A stretch of DNA of 64,000 bases from an uncultured Ferrovum sp. GTDB taxonomy: Bacteria > Pseudomonadota > Gammaproteobacteria > Burkholderiales > Ferrovaceae. Below, in pieces: positions 37,901 through 46,588 of this stretch. How positions within the stretch are numbered: position 1 is the stretch's first letter; every line of letters begins with the position of its first letter. The notes beneath the pieces are model-generated. The model did no database searches, was not told the DNA's origin, and saw only the letters and a program-made list of their open reading frames with translations. The position numbers were made by a program, and so were the translations under genes. The stretch lies in NCBI GenBank assembly GCA_903893215.1, contig CAITLJ010000007.1, positions 1-64,000 on the forward strand. The letters are read 5' to 3'.

Positions 37901-38818
37901 ATGCGCAAGGGACTTCTTCTGGCCGCCGGCTGTTACACCCTGTGGGGCCTGTTTCCGGTTTACTTTCATCTGTTGCACGAGGTGCCTCCAGAGCAGGTAC
38001 TGATGCACCGCATGTTATGGAGCCTGCTTCTTTTAGGTAGCGTGCTTACCATCCGCGGCCAGTGGGGCTGGCTGCGCGACCTGCTGGGATCACCGCGCGT
38101 GATCGGCGGATTTGCCGCCAGCGCCGGCCTGCTGGCAGCCAACTGGTTCATCTATATCTGGGCGGTCAACCACGGCCATGTGGTGGATTCCAGCCTGGGC
38201 TACTTCATGACGCCCTTGGTCAACATCCTGCTTGGCGCGCTGGTGCTCAAGGAGCAGTTGCGCCGCAGCCAGTGGCTGGCGATCGGCATGGCTGCGCTTG
38301 GTGTGCTTTGGCTGACCTTTTTGTCGCATGGTTTTCCGTGGATCGGCCTGTCGCTGGCGATCACCTTTGGGACTTACGGCCTGCTGCGCAAGACGGCAGC
38401 ACTGGGTGCGTTAGAGGGCCTGTCGCTGGAAACCCTGCTGCTGTTTCCGCTGGCGGCTGGCTATCTGGCTTACCTGCACCTGACCGGCCAGAACACGTTT
38501 GCCACTGCTCCTGTCCGGCTGCAGCTCTGGCTGGCTGCTGCGGGGCCGATCACTGCCATCCCGCTGATCATGTTCGCTGCAGGTGCCCGGCGCATCCCGC
38601 TGTCCCTGCTTGGCCTGATGCAATACATTGCGCCGACCCTGCAGTTGTTGCTCGGTGTGCTGCTGTATCAGGAGCCGTTTGCTGCGGAGCGCGCCATCGG
38701 CTTTGCTTTCATCTGGACCGCGTTGGCGGTTTATTCGGCGGAGGGCCTGATGCGCTACTGGCAGTCACTGGCGCCCACTCGCGCATCCGCGCAAGACAGC
38801 CAGGAGGCGTCATGCTGA
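37901..38818 (+). CDS. rarD: RarD/EamA-family transporter
   Basis: A 305-residue protein with ten predicted membrane segments of the DMT/EamA type, beginning RKGLLLAAGCYTLWGLFPVYF, a signature of the RarD subfamily. In the middle WFIYIWAVNHGHVVDSSLGYF and PLVNILLGALVLKEQL close the first EamA repeat. RarD proteins are linked to chloramphenicol sensitivity in older work, but the substrate is unknown. ATG at 37901 is the family start. Its stop overlaps the slyX-like ATG. Confidence 0.93.
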   Translation: MRKGLLLAAGCYTLWGLFPVYFHLLHEVPPEQVLMHRMLWSLLLLGSVLTIRGQWGWLRDLLGSPRVIGGFAASAGLLAANWFIYIWAVNHGHVVDSSLGYFMTPLVNILLGALVLKEQLRRSQWLAIGMAALGVLWLTFLSHGFPWIGLSLAITFGTYGLLRKTAALGALEGLSLETLLLFPLAAGYLAYLHLTGQNTFATAPVRLQLWLAAAGPITAIPLIMFAAGARRIPLSLLGLMQYIAPTLQLLLGVLLYQEPFAAERAIGFAFIWTALAVYSAEGLMRYWQSLAPTRASAQDSQEASC

Positions 38819-39102
38819 AGGCAGGCACCAGCACCATGGAGACAGCTGACAGCGGCACTGACGCAAATCCGGACCCGACGGCACAGACGAGCACCGACGG
38901 CCGCCTGACCGAGCTCGAGATAAAGTTGGCCTTCACCGAAGATCTGGTCGACAGCCTGAACGCCATCGTGATCCGCCAGCAACAACAACTGGATGCGCTG
39001 ATCCGCGAAGTGACCTGGCTGCGCAGTCAGGCACCCTCAGACACCGACGCGAACGGTGCCGCGTCGCGCAGCCTGCGCGACGAGCTTCCCCCTCACTACT
39101 GA
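38812..39102 (+). CDS. slyX: SlyX family coiled-coil protein
   Basis: A 96-residue hydrophilic protein. After a low-complexity Thr/Asp-rich head, residues 37-78 carry the SlyX core RLTELEIKLAFTEDLVDSLN and VIRQQQQLDALIREV, a heptad coiled coil. The C-terminus ends in ELPPHY, typical of the family. The function is unknown. ATG at 38812 overlaps the rarD stop and has AGGAGG 5 nt upstream; a second ATG at 38836 is less well placed. Confidence 0.9.
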   Translation: MLKAGTSTMETADSGTDANPDPTAQTSTDGRLTELEIKLAFTEDLVDSLNAIVIRQQQQLDALIREVTWLRSQAPSDTDANGAASRSLRDELPPHY

Positions 39103-39207
39103 GGCGCAGACAGGGTCAGCGGGTCTGTTTTAGGATGGGGGTCGAGACGGGCGCAGCCGCGCCGCTCAGGCAGTCCCGCAGCTGCCGGTGATCAAGGAGT
39201 CCGCCCC

Positions 39208-39507
39208 ATGGCTTACACCACCTTCGAAGAGTTCTACCCGTTCTACCTCAGCCAGCATACCAACAGTACCTGTCGGCGCCTGCATGTGGTGGGTACCTCG
39301 CTGATGACGCTTTACGGCATCAATGCCCTGCTCGACGGACACCTGCTGGCGCTGCTCTGGATGCCGTTCATTGGTTACGGCTTTGCATGGGTAGGCCATT
39401 ACTTTTACCAGCACAACCGTCCGGCCACCTTCCAGTACCCCTGGTTCAGCCTGATGGGAGATTTCGCCATGACGCGTGACGTGTTGACCGGCAAGCTGCG
39501 CTGGTAA
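39208..39507 (+). CDS. DUF962/Mpo1-like membrane protein
   Basis: A 99-residue protein of the DUF962 family related to yeast Mpo1, a 2-hydroxy fatty acid dioxygenase. It has FYPFYLSQHTNSTCRRLHVVGT at the N-terminus, two hydrophobic helices and HYFYQHNRPATFQYPWFSLMGDF; the conserved His residues are the expected metal ligands. The ribosome site AAGGAG is good. A role in lipid oxidation is inferred from the family. Confidence 0.88.
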   Translation: MAYTTFEEFYPFYLSQHTNSTCRRLHVVGTSLMTLYGINALLDGHLLALLWMPFIGYGFAWVGHYFYQHNRPATFQYPWFSLMGDFAMTRDVLTGKLRW

Positions 39508-39609
39508 GGCCGGGCTCGCCGTGACAGGCGTTCCAAATCCCTTGGCCCGGCCAGCCGCAGCTGGTATCACTCAAGACTGACCCTGACGGTTGCAAAGGAC
39601 GCCGCTGCA

Positions 39610-40896
39610 ATGCCAGAACTGAACATCACCACACCGATTGCCGTGATCGGCCTGGGTTATGTGGGACTGCCGCTGGCAGTGGCCTTTGCCGAGGTGTTGC
39701 CGGTGGTGGGTTTCGACATCAACCCGGCGCGTATCCTCGCCCTGCAGCAGGGGCGCGACGACACACGCGAAGTCAGCACCGAAGAACTGGCTGCGGTGGC
39801 CGGCAGTTTTCTCTGTACCGACCAGCCAGGCGAACTGACCCGCTGCCGCACCTTCATTGTGACGGTGCCTACCCCAGTGGACAGCGCCAAGCGTCCCAAC
39901 CTGGCTCCGCTGATCGCCGCCTGCGAAACCGTGGGCGCGATCATGCCACGTGGTGCCACCGTTATCTTTGAGTCCACCGTGTATCCGGGCGCCACCGAGG
40001 AAGTCTGCGTGCCGGTGCTTGAGCGGGCCAGCGGCAAGCGCTTCAACGTGGACTTTTTCTGCGGCTACAGCCCGGAACGTATCAACCCGGGCGATCGCGC
40101 CCACCGCCTGCAGGACATCCGCAAGGTGACCAGCGGCAGCACAGCCGACGTGGCCAGCGAGGTGGACGCACTCTATGCGCGCATCATCCGCGCCGGCACC
40201 CACAAGGCCAGCAGCATCCGCGTGGCCGAGGCCGCCAAGGTGATCGAGAACACCCAGCGCGACGTGAACATCGCCCTGATCAACGAGCTCAGCCTGATCT
40301 TCCATCGCATGGACATCGACACCCTGGAAGTGCTGGAAGCGGCGGGCACCAAATGGAATTTCCTGCCGTTCCGGCCGGGTCTGGTGGGCGGACATTGCAT
40401 CGGCGTAGACCCCTACTACCTCACCCACAAGGCGCAGGAACTGGGCTACCACCCGGAGGTGATCCTGGCCGGCCGACGGATCAACGACGGTATGGGCGCC
40501 TATGTGGCCGACGAAACCATCAAGCTGATGCTGCGCAAGGGCCTGCCGGTGCTGGACAGCCGCATCCTGGTGCTGGGGCTCACCTTTAAGGAAAACTGTC
40601 CCGACCTGCGCAACACCAAGGTGGTGGACGTGATCCGCACCCTGCAGAGCTACCGGGTGCAGGTGGATGTTTGGGATCCGTGGATCGATGTGGACGACGC
40701 GCACGCCGAATACGGCCTGACCTGCCTGCACGATGCGCCGGCGCCCGATCAGTACGACGGGGTGATCCTGGCGGTGGCGCACCAGGAGTTCATCGCGCTC
40801 GGCGGTGCCGGCATCCGCGCGTTTGGGCACGCGAATGCCGCGGTGTTCGACGTGAAGTCGGTGCTGCCCCGGGCGGAGATTGACGGGCGGCTGTGA
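39610..40896 (+). CDS. UDP-sugar 6-dehydrogenase, TviB/WbpA-type (UDP-GlcNAc or UDP-Glc dehydrogenase)
   Basis: A 428-residue nucleotide-sugar dehydrogenase that oxidises the C6 alcohol of a UDP-sugar to a uronic acid for surface polysaccharide. The NAD loop is IAVIGLGYVGLPLAVAFAE. VIFESTVYPGATEE and FNVDFFCGYSPERINPGD follow, and the catalytic Cys is in GLVGGHCIGVDPYYL. The GFDIN and SPERINPGD forms match the TviB/WbpA group acting on UDP-N-acetyl sugars rather than the simple Ugd group. It is 52 nt upstream of the GDP-mannose hydrolase gene. Confidence 0.92.
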   Translation: MPELNITTPIAVIGLGYVGLPLAVAFAEVLPVVGFDINPARILALQQGRDDTREVSTEELAAVAGSFLCTDQPGELTRCRTFIVTVPTPVDSAKRPNLAPLIAACETVGAIMPRGATVIFESTVYPGATEEVCVPVLERASGKRFNVDFFCGYSPERINPGDRAHRLQDIRKVTSGSTADVASEVDALYARIIRAGTHKASSIRVAEAAKVIENTQRDVNIALINELSLIFHRMDIDTLEVLEAAGTKWNFLPFRPGLVGGHCIGVDPYYLTHKAQELGYHPEVILAGRRINDGMGAYVADETIKLMLRKGLPVLDSRILVLGLTFKENCPDLRNTKVVDVIRTLQSYRVQVDVWDPWIDVDDAHAEYGLTCLHDAPAPDQYDGVILAVAHQEFIALGGAGIRAFGHANAAVFDVKSVLPRAEIDGRL

Positions 40897-40948
40897 TGCC
40901 TGCGCCCGCACGCTTGACCGGCCCATCCACCCACTGCACAGTGCGTCG

Positions 40949-41473
40949 ATGATCCCCGACCCCACCCAATTGCCGCACTGGATCGAACCCGAGCGCCTCC
41001 TGTTGGCGGTCGACACCTTGCCGCTGGTGTCGATCGACATCTGCATCACCAATCCGGCTGGCGAGATGCTGCTGGGGCTGCGCCGCAACCGCCCGGCGCA
41101 GGGCTTCTGGTTCACCCCGGGCGGACGCATCCGCAAGAATGAACGCTTCAGCGACGCCCAGGTGCGGATTGGTGCCGACGAGTTCGGCCTGCCGGCCGCA
41201 GTGTGGTCGCGCGCGCAGCCGATGGGTATCTTCGATCACCTGTATCCGGACTGCATAGTCAGCAGCGAAGTTAGCACCCACTACGTGAATCACCCCTACT
41301 GGATTGACCTCAGCGATGCAGAAGTCGCCGCGTTACGCCTGCAGGAGGACGACCAGCACCACCAGTGGCGCTGGCAGGACGCCGTGGCGGCTGCCGCGGA
41401 TGCTGGAGTGCATACGTATGCCCAGGTGTATGCGCGGCGGGTGGCGCGCCTGGTGGAAGACCATCGCTCTTGA
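40949..41473 (+). CDS. gmm: GDP-mannose mannosyl hydrolase (Nudix-like)
   Basis: A 174-residue protein of the NudD/Gmm group, which hydrolyses GDP-mannose with retention of mannose and GDP. It has VSIDICITNPAGEMLLGLRRNRPAQGFWFTPGGRI-type sequence (shown in parts) and a Nudix-like box GGRIRKNERFSDAQVRIGADEFG. This box lacks the usual REUXEE glutamates, exactly the variation seen in Gmm. ATG at 40949 fits the family. It follows the nucleotide-sugar dehydrogenase, suggesting control of a sugar-nucleotide pool. Confidence 0.88.
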   Translation: MIPDPTQLPHWIEPERLLLAVDTLPLVSIDICITNPAGEMLLGLRRNRPAQGFWFTPGGRIRKNERFSDAQVRIGADEFGLPAAVWSRAQPMGIFDHLYPDCIVSSEVSTHYVNHPYWIDLSDAEVAALRLQEDDQHHQWRWQDAVAAAADAGVHTYAQVYARRVARLVEDHRS

Positions 41474-41538
41474 ACTGTCTTCGCTTCACCCCCATATTGC
41501 GTGTGTGCAACAAGCACGTTCTTGGTATCGGAGGTTTT

Positions 41539-42450
41539 ATGACCGCACGTATCCCAGCCCTGGCGCTCGGCGCCCTGCTGCTCGGCAGCACCCTTGGAAT
41601 GGCCTTGCCAGCCGTGGCCGCCAGCGAGCCTACCCTGCATGAAGTCTACGAGGCCGTTCAGGCCGGCAAGCTTTCCGAAGCGGATCGCATGATGGACGAA
41701 GTACTGCGCAATCATCCCGGCAGTGCCAAGGCCCACTACGTCGAAGCCGAACTTTTGGCCAAAGAAAACCGCAACGACGCTGCAAAAGCCGAACTGGCAC
41801 AGGCCGAGCGGCTGGATCCCAGCATGGCGTTTGCCAAGGCATCGAGTCTGGCCGAACTGCGCCAGCGTCTCACCCAGCCCGGCACTGGCGTGATGCCGGC
41901 ACCGGCGCGCAGCACCGGCAGTATGAGCGCTTCGCCGGGCTACGCACCGCGTGAACAACCGCGTGGCAGTGGCATGGGAGGCGTATGGACCTTCCTGCTG
42001 GTGGGGCTGGTGCTGTTCATCATCGTACGAGTCGTGCGCGGCATGCGTCCGCCGGGGACTCCCACCATCATCAATCAGGGCGGCCCGGTTGGCCCCTACA
42101 ACGGCCAGCCAGGCTTTGGCTCGCAGCCGGGCTACGGACCACAACCCGGTTACGGCGGTGGTCCGATGGGCGGTGGTGGCTTTGGCGGCGGCGGCATCAT
42201 GGGTAGTCTGGCCACCGGGGCGGCCGTAGGTGCAGGCGTGGTGGCCGGTGAAGCGCTGATGCACCGCGTGATCGATGGTCCGGAGCATGGCCACGGCGGC
42301 GGCCAGGACTTCATACCGGCGGCAGAAGCCGCACCGTTCCAGCCGCAACCCACTCCCTACGACGCTGGCGGTCAGGACTTTGGCGTCAACGATAGCGGCT
42401 CTTGGGACTCGGGCAGCGGCGGCAGCGGCGGGGACAGCGACAGCTGGTAA
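41539..42450 (+). CDS. Secreted/membrane TPR protein with Gly-rich tail
   Basis: A 303-residue exported protein. A signal peptide (ALALGALLLGSTLGMALPAVAA) is followed by TPR-like helices (residues 30-105, SEADRMMDEVLRNHPGSAKAHY), a transmembrane segment (TFLLVGLVLFIIVRVV, near residue 155) and a Gly/Pro/Gln-rich low-complexity region. The repeat-like FGSQPGYGPQPGYGGGP and GGGGFGGGGIMGSLATGAAV are notable, with a Ser/Gly/Asp-rich end. It probably sits in the periplasm or envelope. A GGAGG ribosome site precedes the ATG. No function is assigned. Confidence 0.82.
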   Translation: MTARIPALALGALLLGSTLGMALPAVAASEPTLHEVYEAVQAGKLSEADRMMDEVLRNHPGSAKAHYVEAELLAKENRNDAAKAELAQAERLDPSMAFAKASSLAELRQRLTQPGTGVMPAPARSTGSMSASPGYAPREQPRGSGMGGVWTFLLVGLVLFIIVRVVRGMRPPGTPTIINQGGPVGPYNGQPGFGSQPGYGPQPGYGGGPMGGGGFGGGGIMGSLATGAAVGAGVVAGEALMHRVIDGPEHGHGGGQDFIPAAEAAPFQPQPTPYDAGGQDFGVNDSGSWDSGSGGSGGDSDSW

Positions 42451-42468
42451 TTCCTGCAGCATCGCCGC

Positions 42469-42513
42469 CTGCGGCCGGGCGTATGGAGAATAACTCTGTA
42501 GGCCCGGCCGCAG
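42469..42513. terminator. Long GC-rich hairpin downstream of the TPR gene
   Basis: A perfect 12-bp stem (CTGCGGCCGGGC with complement at 42502-42513) encloses a 21-nt loop that contains a small GGAG/CTCT fold. No T-run follows. It may end the TPR gene transcript or serve as a structured leader; intrinsic termination is not clear. Confidence 0.5.
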
Positions 42514-42630
42514 TCACGTCCGGAATCGCCGCAAAACCATTGCGCACTGCAATTCTGTGAGCAAATACTGCATTGCGGAACTCGCCTGCCCCGGCGGGCT
42601 CCTATTGCCTCAACTCCTTCCGGCACGCCC

Positions 42631-43893
42631 ATGTACACCCTGAATCCTGCTGCAGAGCGCCGCCTGCTCTGGCTGCTCGCGCTGACGCAGTTCACCATCA
42701 TCATGGATTTCATGGTGATGATGCCGCTAGGGCCGCAATTAATCGCCGCCCTGCACATTACACCGACGGCATTCGCCACCGCAGTAAGCACTTACTCCTG
42801 GTGCTCCGGCCTGTCCGGCCTGCTGGCCGCCACCTACATCGACCGCTTTGACCGCAAGCGCCTGATGCTCACCGTCTACCTGCTGTTTGCGCTCTCCAAC
42901 GCGGCGTGCGCTCTGGCCAGCAACTACCCCATGCTGCTGGCAGCACGTGCGTTTGCCGGCATCACCGGAGGCGTGCTTGGTTCGGTAGTGATGGCCATCG
43001 TAGCCGACCTGATCCCGGTCCATCGCCGCGGTGCCGCCACCGGAACGCTGATGACCGCGTTCGCACTCGCCGCCGTGGCTGGCGTGCCAGCCGGCGTGCT
43101 GATTGGCGCCCGTTTTGGCTGGGGTGCGCCGTTCATGCTGCTGGTAGTACTGTCAGGCGCCATCTGGCTGGGCGTGCAACGTGTGGTGCCGTCCTTGCGC
43201 GAGCACCTGGCCGTGGCGCCACCGCCGCTCAGGGAGGTGCTGCCGGCCCTCTGGCGTCTGCTCACCAACCGCCATTACTTTGAAGCCTTTGCTTTCACCT
43301 TCGTGATGATGGTGTCGCACATGATGGTGATTCCCTTCATCTCGCCAGTGCTGGTGGCCAACTACGGCTTCGCTCCCGACCATCTGGGCTGGATGTACAT
43401 GGCGGGCGGCGCCGGCAGCTTCCTGACGTCGCGCGCGGTGGGTCGTCTTGCCGACCGCTGGGGCAAGCACCGCACTTTCCGTCTGTTCTCGGTACTGAGC
43501 ATGTTGCCCGTGCTCTTCATCACCCATTTGCCCACCCTGCCCTTCCTTGCCGTGGTGGCATTCTTTCCGTTCTTCATGGTGCTGGTATCGTCGCGCATGA
43601 TTCCCATGCAGGCACTGTTCAGCGCCGTGCCCGCTCCTGCGCAACGCGGCGCCTTCCTGAGCGCCAACAGCGCCGTGCAGTCGTTTGGCACCGGCTGCGG
43701 CGCCTGGTTGGGCGGCCTGATGCTGGGCGCTGATGCGCAACAGCACATCACTGGCTACGGCATGGTGGGTTGGGCGGCGGTGGCACTGGTGGCGGTATGC
43801 GTGCCCTGGATTGCACGGATCCAGGCTTCCGGTGCCGAGCCGGTTGGCGCATCCCTACCCGCCGCCCCGGCGGCAACGCCCGCCAAAGCATGA
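42631..43893 (+). CDS. MFS transporter, DHA1-type
   Basis: A 420-residue major-facilitator protein with 12 predicted helices. It has the loop 2-3 motif DRFDRKRLMLTVY and, in the second half, GRLADRWGKHRTFRL. Motif C appears near GVPAGVLIGARFGW. It belongs to the proton-driven drug or sugar efflux group (AraJ/Bcr-like). Its ATG has no strong ribosome site. Its stop overlaps the ATG of the GFA gene, so the two are coupled. Confidence 0.9.
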   Translation: MYTLNPAAERRLLWLLALTQFTIIMDFMVMMPLGPQLIAALHITPTAFATAVSTYSWCSGLSGLLAATYIDRFDRKRLMLTVYLLFALSNAACALASNYPMLLAARAFAGITGGVLGSVVMAIVADLIPVHRRGAATGTLMTAFALAAVAGVPAGVLIGARFGWGAPFMLLVVLSGAIWLGVQRVVPSLREHLAVAPPPLREVLPALWRLLTNRHYFEAFAFTFVMMVSHMMVIPFISPVLVANYGFAPDHLGWMYMAGGAGSFLTSRAVGRLADRWGKHRTFRLFSVLSMLPVLFITHLPTLPFLAVVAFFPFFMVLVSSRMIPMQALFSAVPAPAQRGAFLSANSAVQSFGTGCGAWLGGLMLGADAQQHITGYGMVGWAAVALVAVCVPWIARIQASGAEPVGASLPAAPAATPAKA

Positions 43894-44315
43894 TCACCGA
43901 GGGTCAGTGCCTGTGCGGCGGTGTGCGCTTTTCGGTGCGCGGTCCGCTGGCGCCCATCCAGATCTGCCATTGCGCGCAATGCCGTCGGGCGCAGGGGGGG
44001 CCGTTCGCTACCAACCTGCCGGTGGCACGTGGCCAATTTGATTTGCTGGCTGGTGCCGACCTTCTGACCTCGTACTCGGCCACACCCGGCAAGCAGCGGG
44101 TGTTCTGCTCCCGTTGCGGCGCACCGGTATACAGCACCCGGGATGCAAAACCCGGGATATTGCGCGTGCGCGCTGGTCTGCTGAGCGCCAGCGCAGCGCT
44201 ATCGGCAGCAGGATTGGCGTTTCATCAGCAGGTGAGCAGTGCGTGCGACTGGTGGCCAATCACGGTGACCGGCCATGAGGCGCTGGATCAGTTTGAGGGC
44301 GCGCCACCGCCGTGA
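43890..44315 (+). CDS. GFA family zinc-binding protein
   Basis: A 141-residue protein of the glutathione-dependent formaldehyde-activating enzyme-like family. Two zinc sites are evident: CLCGGVRF with CHCAQCRR, and [10 protein letters not shown]. Most members are of unknown activity; only the Paracoccus Gfa was linked to glutathione and formaldehyde. ATGA overlap with the MFS gene suggests co-expression. Its 3' end overlaps the convergent aroQ gene by 28 bp. Confidence 0.92.
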   Translation: MITEGQCLCGGVRFSVRGPLAPIQICHCAQCRRAQGGPFATNLPVARGQFDLLAGADLLTSYSATPGKQRVFCSRCGAPVYSTRDAKPGILRVRAGLLSASAALSAAGLAFHQQVSSACDWWPITVTGHEALDQFEGAPPP

Positions 44316-44767
44316 GCGACGCGGCCCGTGCCCACCAGCCCCTCGATGGCCAGCGCGTAGCCCCGAACGCCAAACCCCACCACAATGCCCGTTGCCGCAG
44401 GTGAGACATAGCTGTGATGGCGAAAGGGCTCGCGTGCGTGCACATTGCTGATGTGAATCTCCACCAGCGGCACTGAGGTGCCCTTGATTGCATCGTGCAG
44501 GGCGATCGACGTGTGGGTATAGGCACCCGGATTCATGACGATACCGATCAGCTCGCCGGCGCGAAAGCGCACGCCGGCGGCATGGATGGCATCGAGCAAT
44601 ATCCCTTCGTGGTTGCTCTGCAGGCACTCCACGGCATAACCCAGGCGCTCGCCAGTGACATGGCACAGCTGTTCCACGTCGGCCAGGGTTGCTGAGCCAT
44701 AGGTTTCCGGCTCGCGCGTGCCCAGCAGGTTGAGATTCGGTCCATTCAGGATCAGGATGGTCTGCAT
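44288..44767 (-). CDS. aroQ: Type II 3-dehydroquinate dehydratase
   Basis: AroQ dehydrates 3-dehydroquinate in the shikimate pathway. The 159-residue protein has [20 protein letters not shown] at the start, with the catalytic Tyr, then the active-site [16 protein letters not shown] and [15 protein letters not shown], and [17 protein letters not shown] near the end. In many betaproteobacteria aroQ precedes accB; here it has moved away. The start is ATG at 44767. Confidence 0.97.
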   Translation of the reverse strand: MQTILILNGPNLNLLGTREPETYGSATLADVEQLCHVTGERLGYAVECLQSNHEGILLDAIHAAGVRFRAGELIGIVMNPGAYTHTSIALHDAIKGTSVPLVEIHISNVHAREPFRHHSYVSPAATGIVVGFGVRGYALAIEGLVGTGRVAHGGGAPSN

Positions 44768-44791
44768 GCGGTTCTCGATGAAAGACAAGGC

Positions 44792-45256
44792 TCAATACAC
44801 GCCGGGCAGGAAACGCGCGGTGCGCGAGCAGTAGGCAGCATAGTCGCTGTGCACGGAGCGCATCCAGTCCTCCTCAAGCAAGGCCTTGCAAACCAGCACG
44901 GCCAGCAGCGTCAGCCAGACCGAGCGACTGCACCATGAGTTGGCCGCCCAGCTGGCACCCAAACCGATGGTCAGCACCGCGGTGTACATGGGGTGACGTA
45001 TCCAGCGATAGATGCCACTGGTAACCAGCGCGCCGCCGGCGCGCGGTGACGGGTGAATGTTGAAGTTGCCCGGCGGATTCGCGCACAGCGCAGCCAGACC
45101 GAGGGTAGCACCCGCTGCGATCAGGAAAAGCGCCATCGACAGGTACCACTCCGTGAGGGACAAACCCGGTACGCCGAGCCACGCCAGAATTCCGATCAGG
45201 CTGAACTGGACGGCGACCAACAGGCTGCCCAGCCGCTGTTTGTCATCAGTGATCAT
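44792..45256 (-). CDS. Isoprenylcysteine-methyltransferase-like (PEMT/ICMT) membrane protein
   Basis: A 154-residue protein with about four membrane segments. The C-terminal half has the ICMT/PEMT-type motif PRAGGALVTSGIYRWIRHPMYTAVL, where RHPxYxxxL binds SAM, then ALLEEDWMRSVHSDYAAYCSR, a known second motif. It is likely a small phospholipid or isoprenoid-carboxyl methyltransferase; the substrate is unknown. It lies 24 nt upstream of aroQ on the same strand. The start is ATG at 45256. Confidence 0.85.
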   Translation of the reverse strand: MITDDKQRLGSLLVAVQFSLIGILAWLGVPGLSLTEWYLSMALFLIAAGATLGLAALCANPPGNFNIHPSPRAGGALVTSGIYRWIRHPMYTAVLTIGLGASWAANSWCSRSVWLTLLAVLVCKALLEEDWMRSVHSDYAAYCSRTARFLPGVY

Positions 45257-45612
45257 GTCGTGGCAGCCCTGCATCCAGCGCGTCGGGCGGCATCCCTTCG
45301 ACGATCTGCGCACAGAACCGCCCCGAGGCCTGTCTGTCGGGAACACGAAGGAAGGGACGGATCAGTTTGGGCATGGGCGGCACGCGTCACGGATAGCACA
45401 ATGAGCTTGAAGCTTGCCATGCAAGTGTCAGGGACAGACACGCAATTTGAATGAGAATTGTAAGTATTTGGAGGCTGCGCAGCCCCGCGCCGCGCGCCGC
45501 GTGATTGACGTTGAACTGATCGCCAGCAAAACGGACTATGCTTCAGCAGGCAGGCGTGACGCCTGTCGCCACCGCGACCGGGATGCCCAAAAAATAGCGA
45601 GGAGGTTCCACC
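45257..45612. other. 356-nt region without a clear gene
   Basis: No coding frame of family type was found between the methyltransferase-like gene and the truncated hydrolase. An AT-richer stretch (45440-45470) contains TGAGAATTGTAAGTA, a weak match to one half of a Fur box, and a TGTC-AGG-GACA dyad lies just upstream at about 45427. The last 25 nt hold a strong AGGAGG ribosome site for the next gene. Confidence 0.6.
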
Positions 45613-46035
45613 ATGTGCGAAATCAACAGCCTGCGCGAGCTCTCCGGCCTGGGCCAGCAGCCCGGTGCGCTGAAAGACAGCGCCGAAATCGGCCAGATTT
45701 CAGTGGAGGTGGCGCCGATAGCGGGCGAGTCGGTGATCACCAAGAACTACCCGAACTCTTTTGTAAAGACCGACCTTGAAGCACAGCTACGCGCGCTGGG
45801 TATCACCAACATCACCCTGGCAGGCTTCATGACCCATATGTGCGTGAACAGCACTGCGCACGGTGGCTTCAACCTGGGCTTCAAGCCCACGGTAGTGGCC
45901 AGCGCAACCGCTACCCGCCCGGTGATCGGCGCCAATGGCAAGGTGGTATCGGCGCAGGACGTGCACAACGCCGCCCTGGCGGCCACGCGCGACCTCTATG
46001 CTGCGGTGGCTGACACCGTGGCGCAGGTGGCATGA
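45613..46035 (+). CDS. N-terminally truncated cysteine hydrolase (isochorismatase-like)
   Basis: A 140-residue protein matching only the second half of isochorismatase-type cysteine hydrolases. It keeps the catalytic Lys in VITKNYPNSFVKTDL and the nucleophile Cys in GFMTHMCVNSTAHG, then ATATRPV. The first 60-80 residues, with the LLVIDxQxDF strand and catalytic Asp, are missing. AGGAGG 6-7 nt before ATG 45613 suggests it is still translated. Either the gene lost its front part and gained a new start, or it is a specialised short form; activity is doubtful. Confidence 0.78.
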   Translation: MCEINSLRELSGLGQQPGALKDSAEIGQISVEVAPIAGESVITKNYPNSFVKTDLEAQLRALGITNITLAGFMTHMCVNSTAHGGFNLGFKPTVVASATATRPVIGANGKVVSAQDVHNAALAATRDLYAAVADTVAQVA

Positions 46036-46121
46036 ATTCCGGCGCAATGGCGCATTCCTGTCCGTCCTGATGTCCTGCCCACCCTGCCCCTCACCGCCGC
46101 CATCACAAGGAGCGCGTTGAC

Positions 46122-46505
46122 ATGCCATTTGACCCCAACCCGCCGCGCAGCAACCGCAATGTGCTTGGTGGCCGGCTGGAAGAATGCGGACGCGATCCGC
46201 TCACCGGCTATTTCCGTGACGGCTGTTGCAACACCGACGAACAGGACCGCGGACTGCACACGGTATGTGCCGTGATGACTGCCGAATTCCTGACCTTTTC
46301 GAAAAGCCGTGGCAATGATCTCAGCACACCGCGTCCGGAGTTTCAGTTTCCCGGACTCAAGTCCGGTGACCGATGGTGCCTCTGTGCGGCGCGCTGGCGC
46401 GAGGCGTTTCTGGCCGGCGTAGCACCGGGGGTGGTGCTGGCGGCCTGCCATGAAGCCACCCTGCGGATCGTCAGGCTGGAGGATTTGCAGGCACACGCGA
46501 TCTGA
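46122..46505 (+). CDS. DUF2237 family protein
   Basis: A 127-residue cytoplasmic protein of the DUF2237 family: RNVLGGRLEECGRDPLTGYFRDGCCNT, then GLHTVCAVMTAEFLTFSKSRGNDLSTPRPEF (in parts), and GDRWCLCAARWREA. Four conserved Cys are visible, probably for structure or metal. The function is unknown. It follows the hydrolase by 86 nt. Confidence 0.9.
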   Translation: MPFDPNPPRSNRNVLGGRLEECGRDPLTGYFRDGCCNTDEQDRGLHTVCAVMTAEFLTFSKSRGNDLSTPRPEFQFPGLKSGDRWCLCAARWREAFLAGVAPGVVLAACHEATLRIVRLEDLQAHAI

Positions 46506-46588
46506 CTTGAGGACAGCAGGGCTGGCCAATGCTGACCCGCCCTGCTGTGAGTATCAGCGTCCTCATCAGCGTCCGAACCGGTGTCAGC

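Noticed and set aside
45449-45467. Fur-box-like sequence (TGAGAATTGTAAGTA) upstream of the truncated hydrolase
   Set aside because: Only the left half fits the Fur consensus; the right half is poor and no iron-related gene follows.
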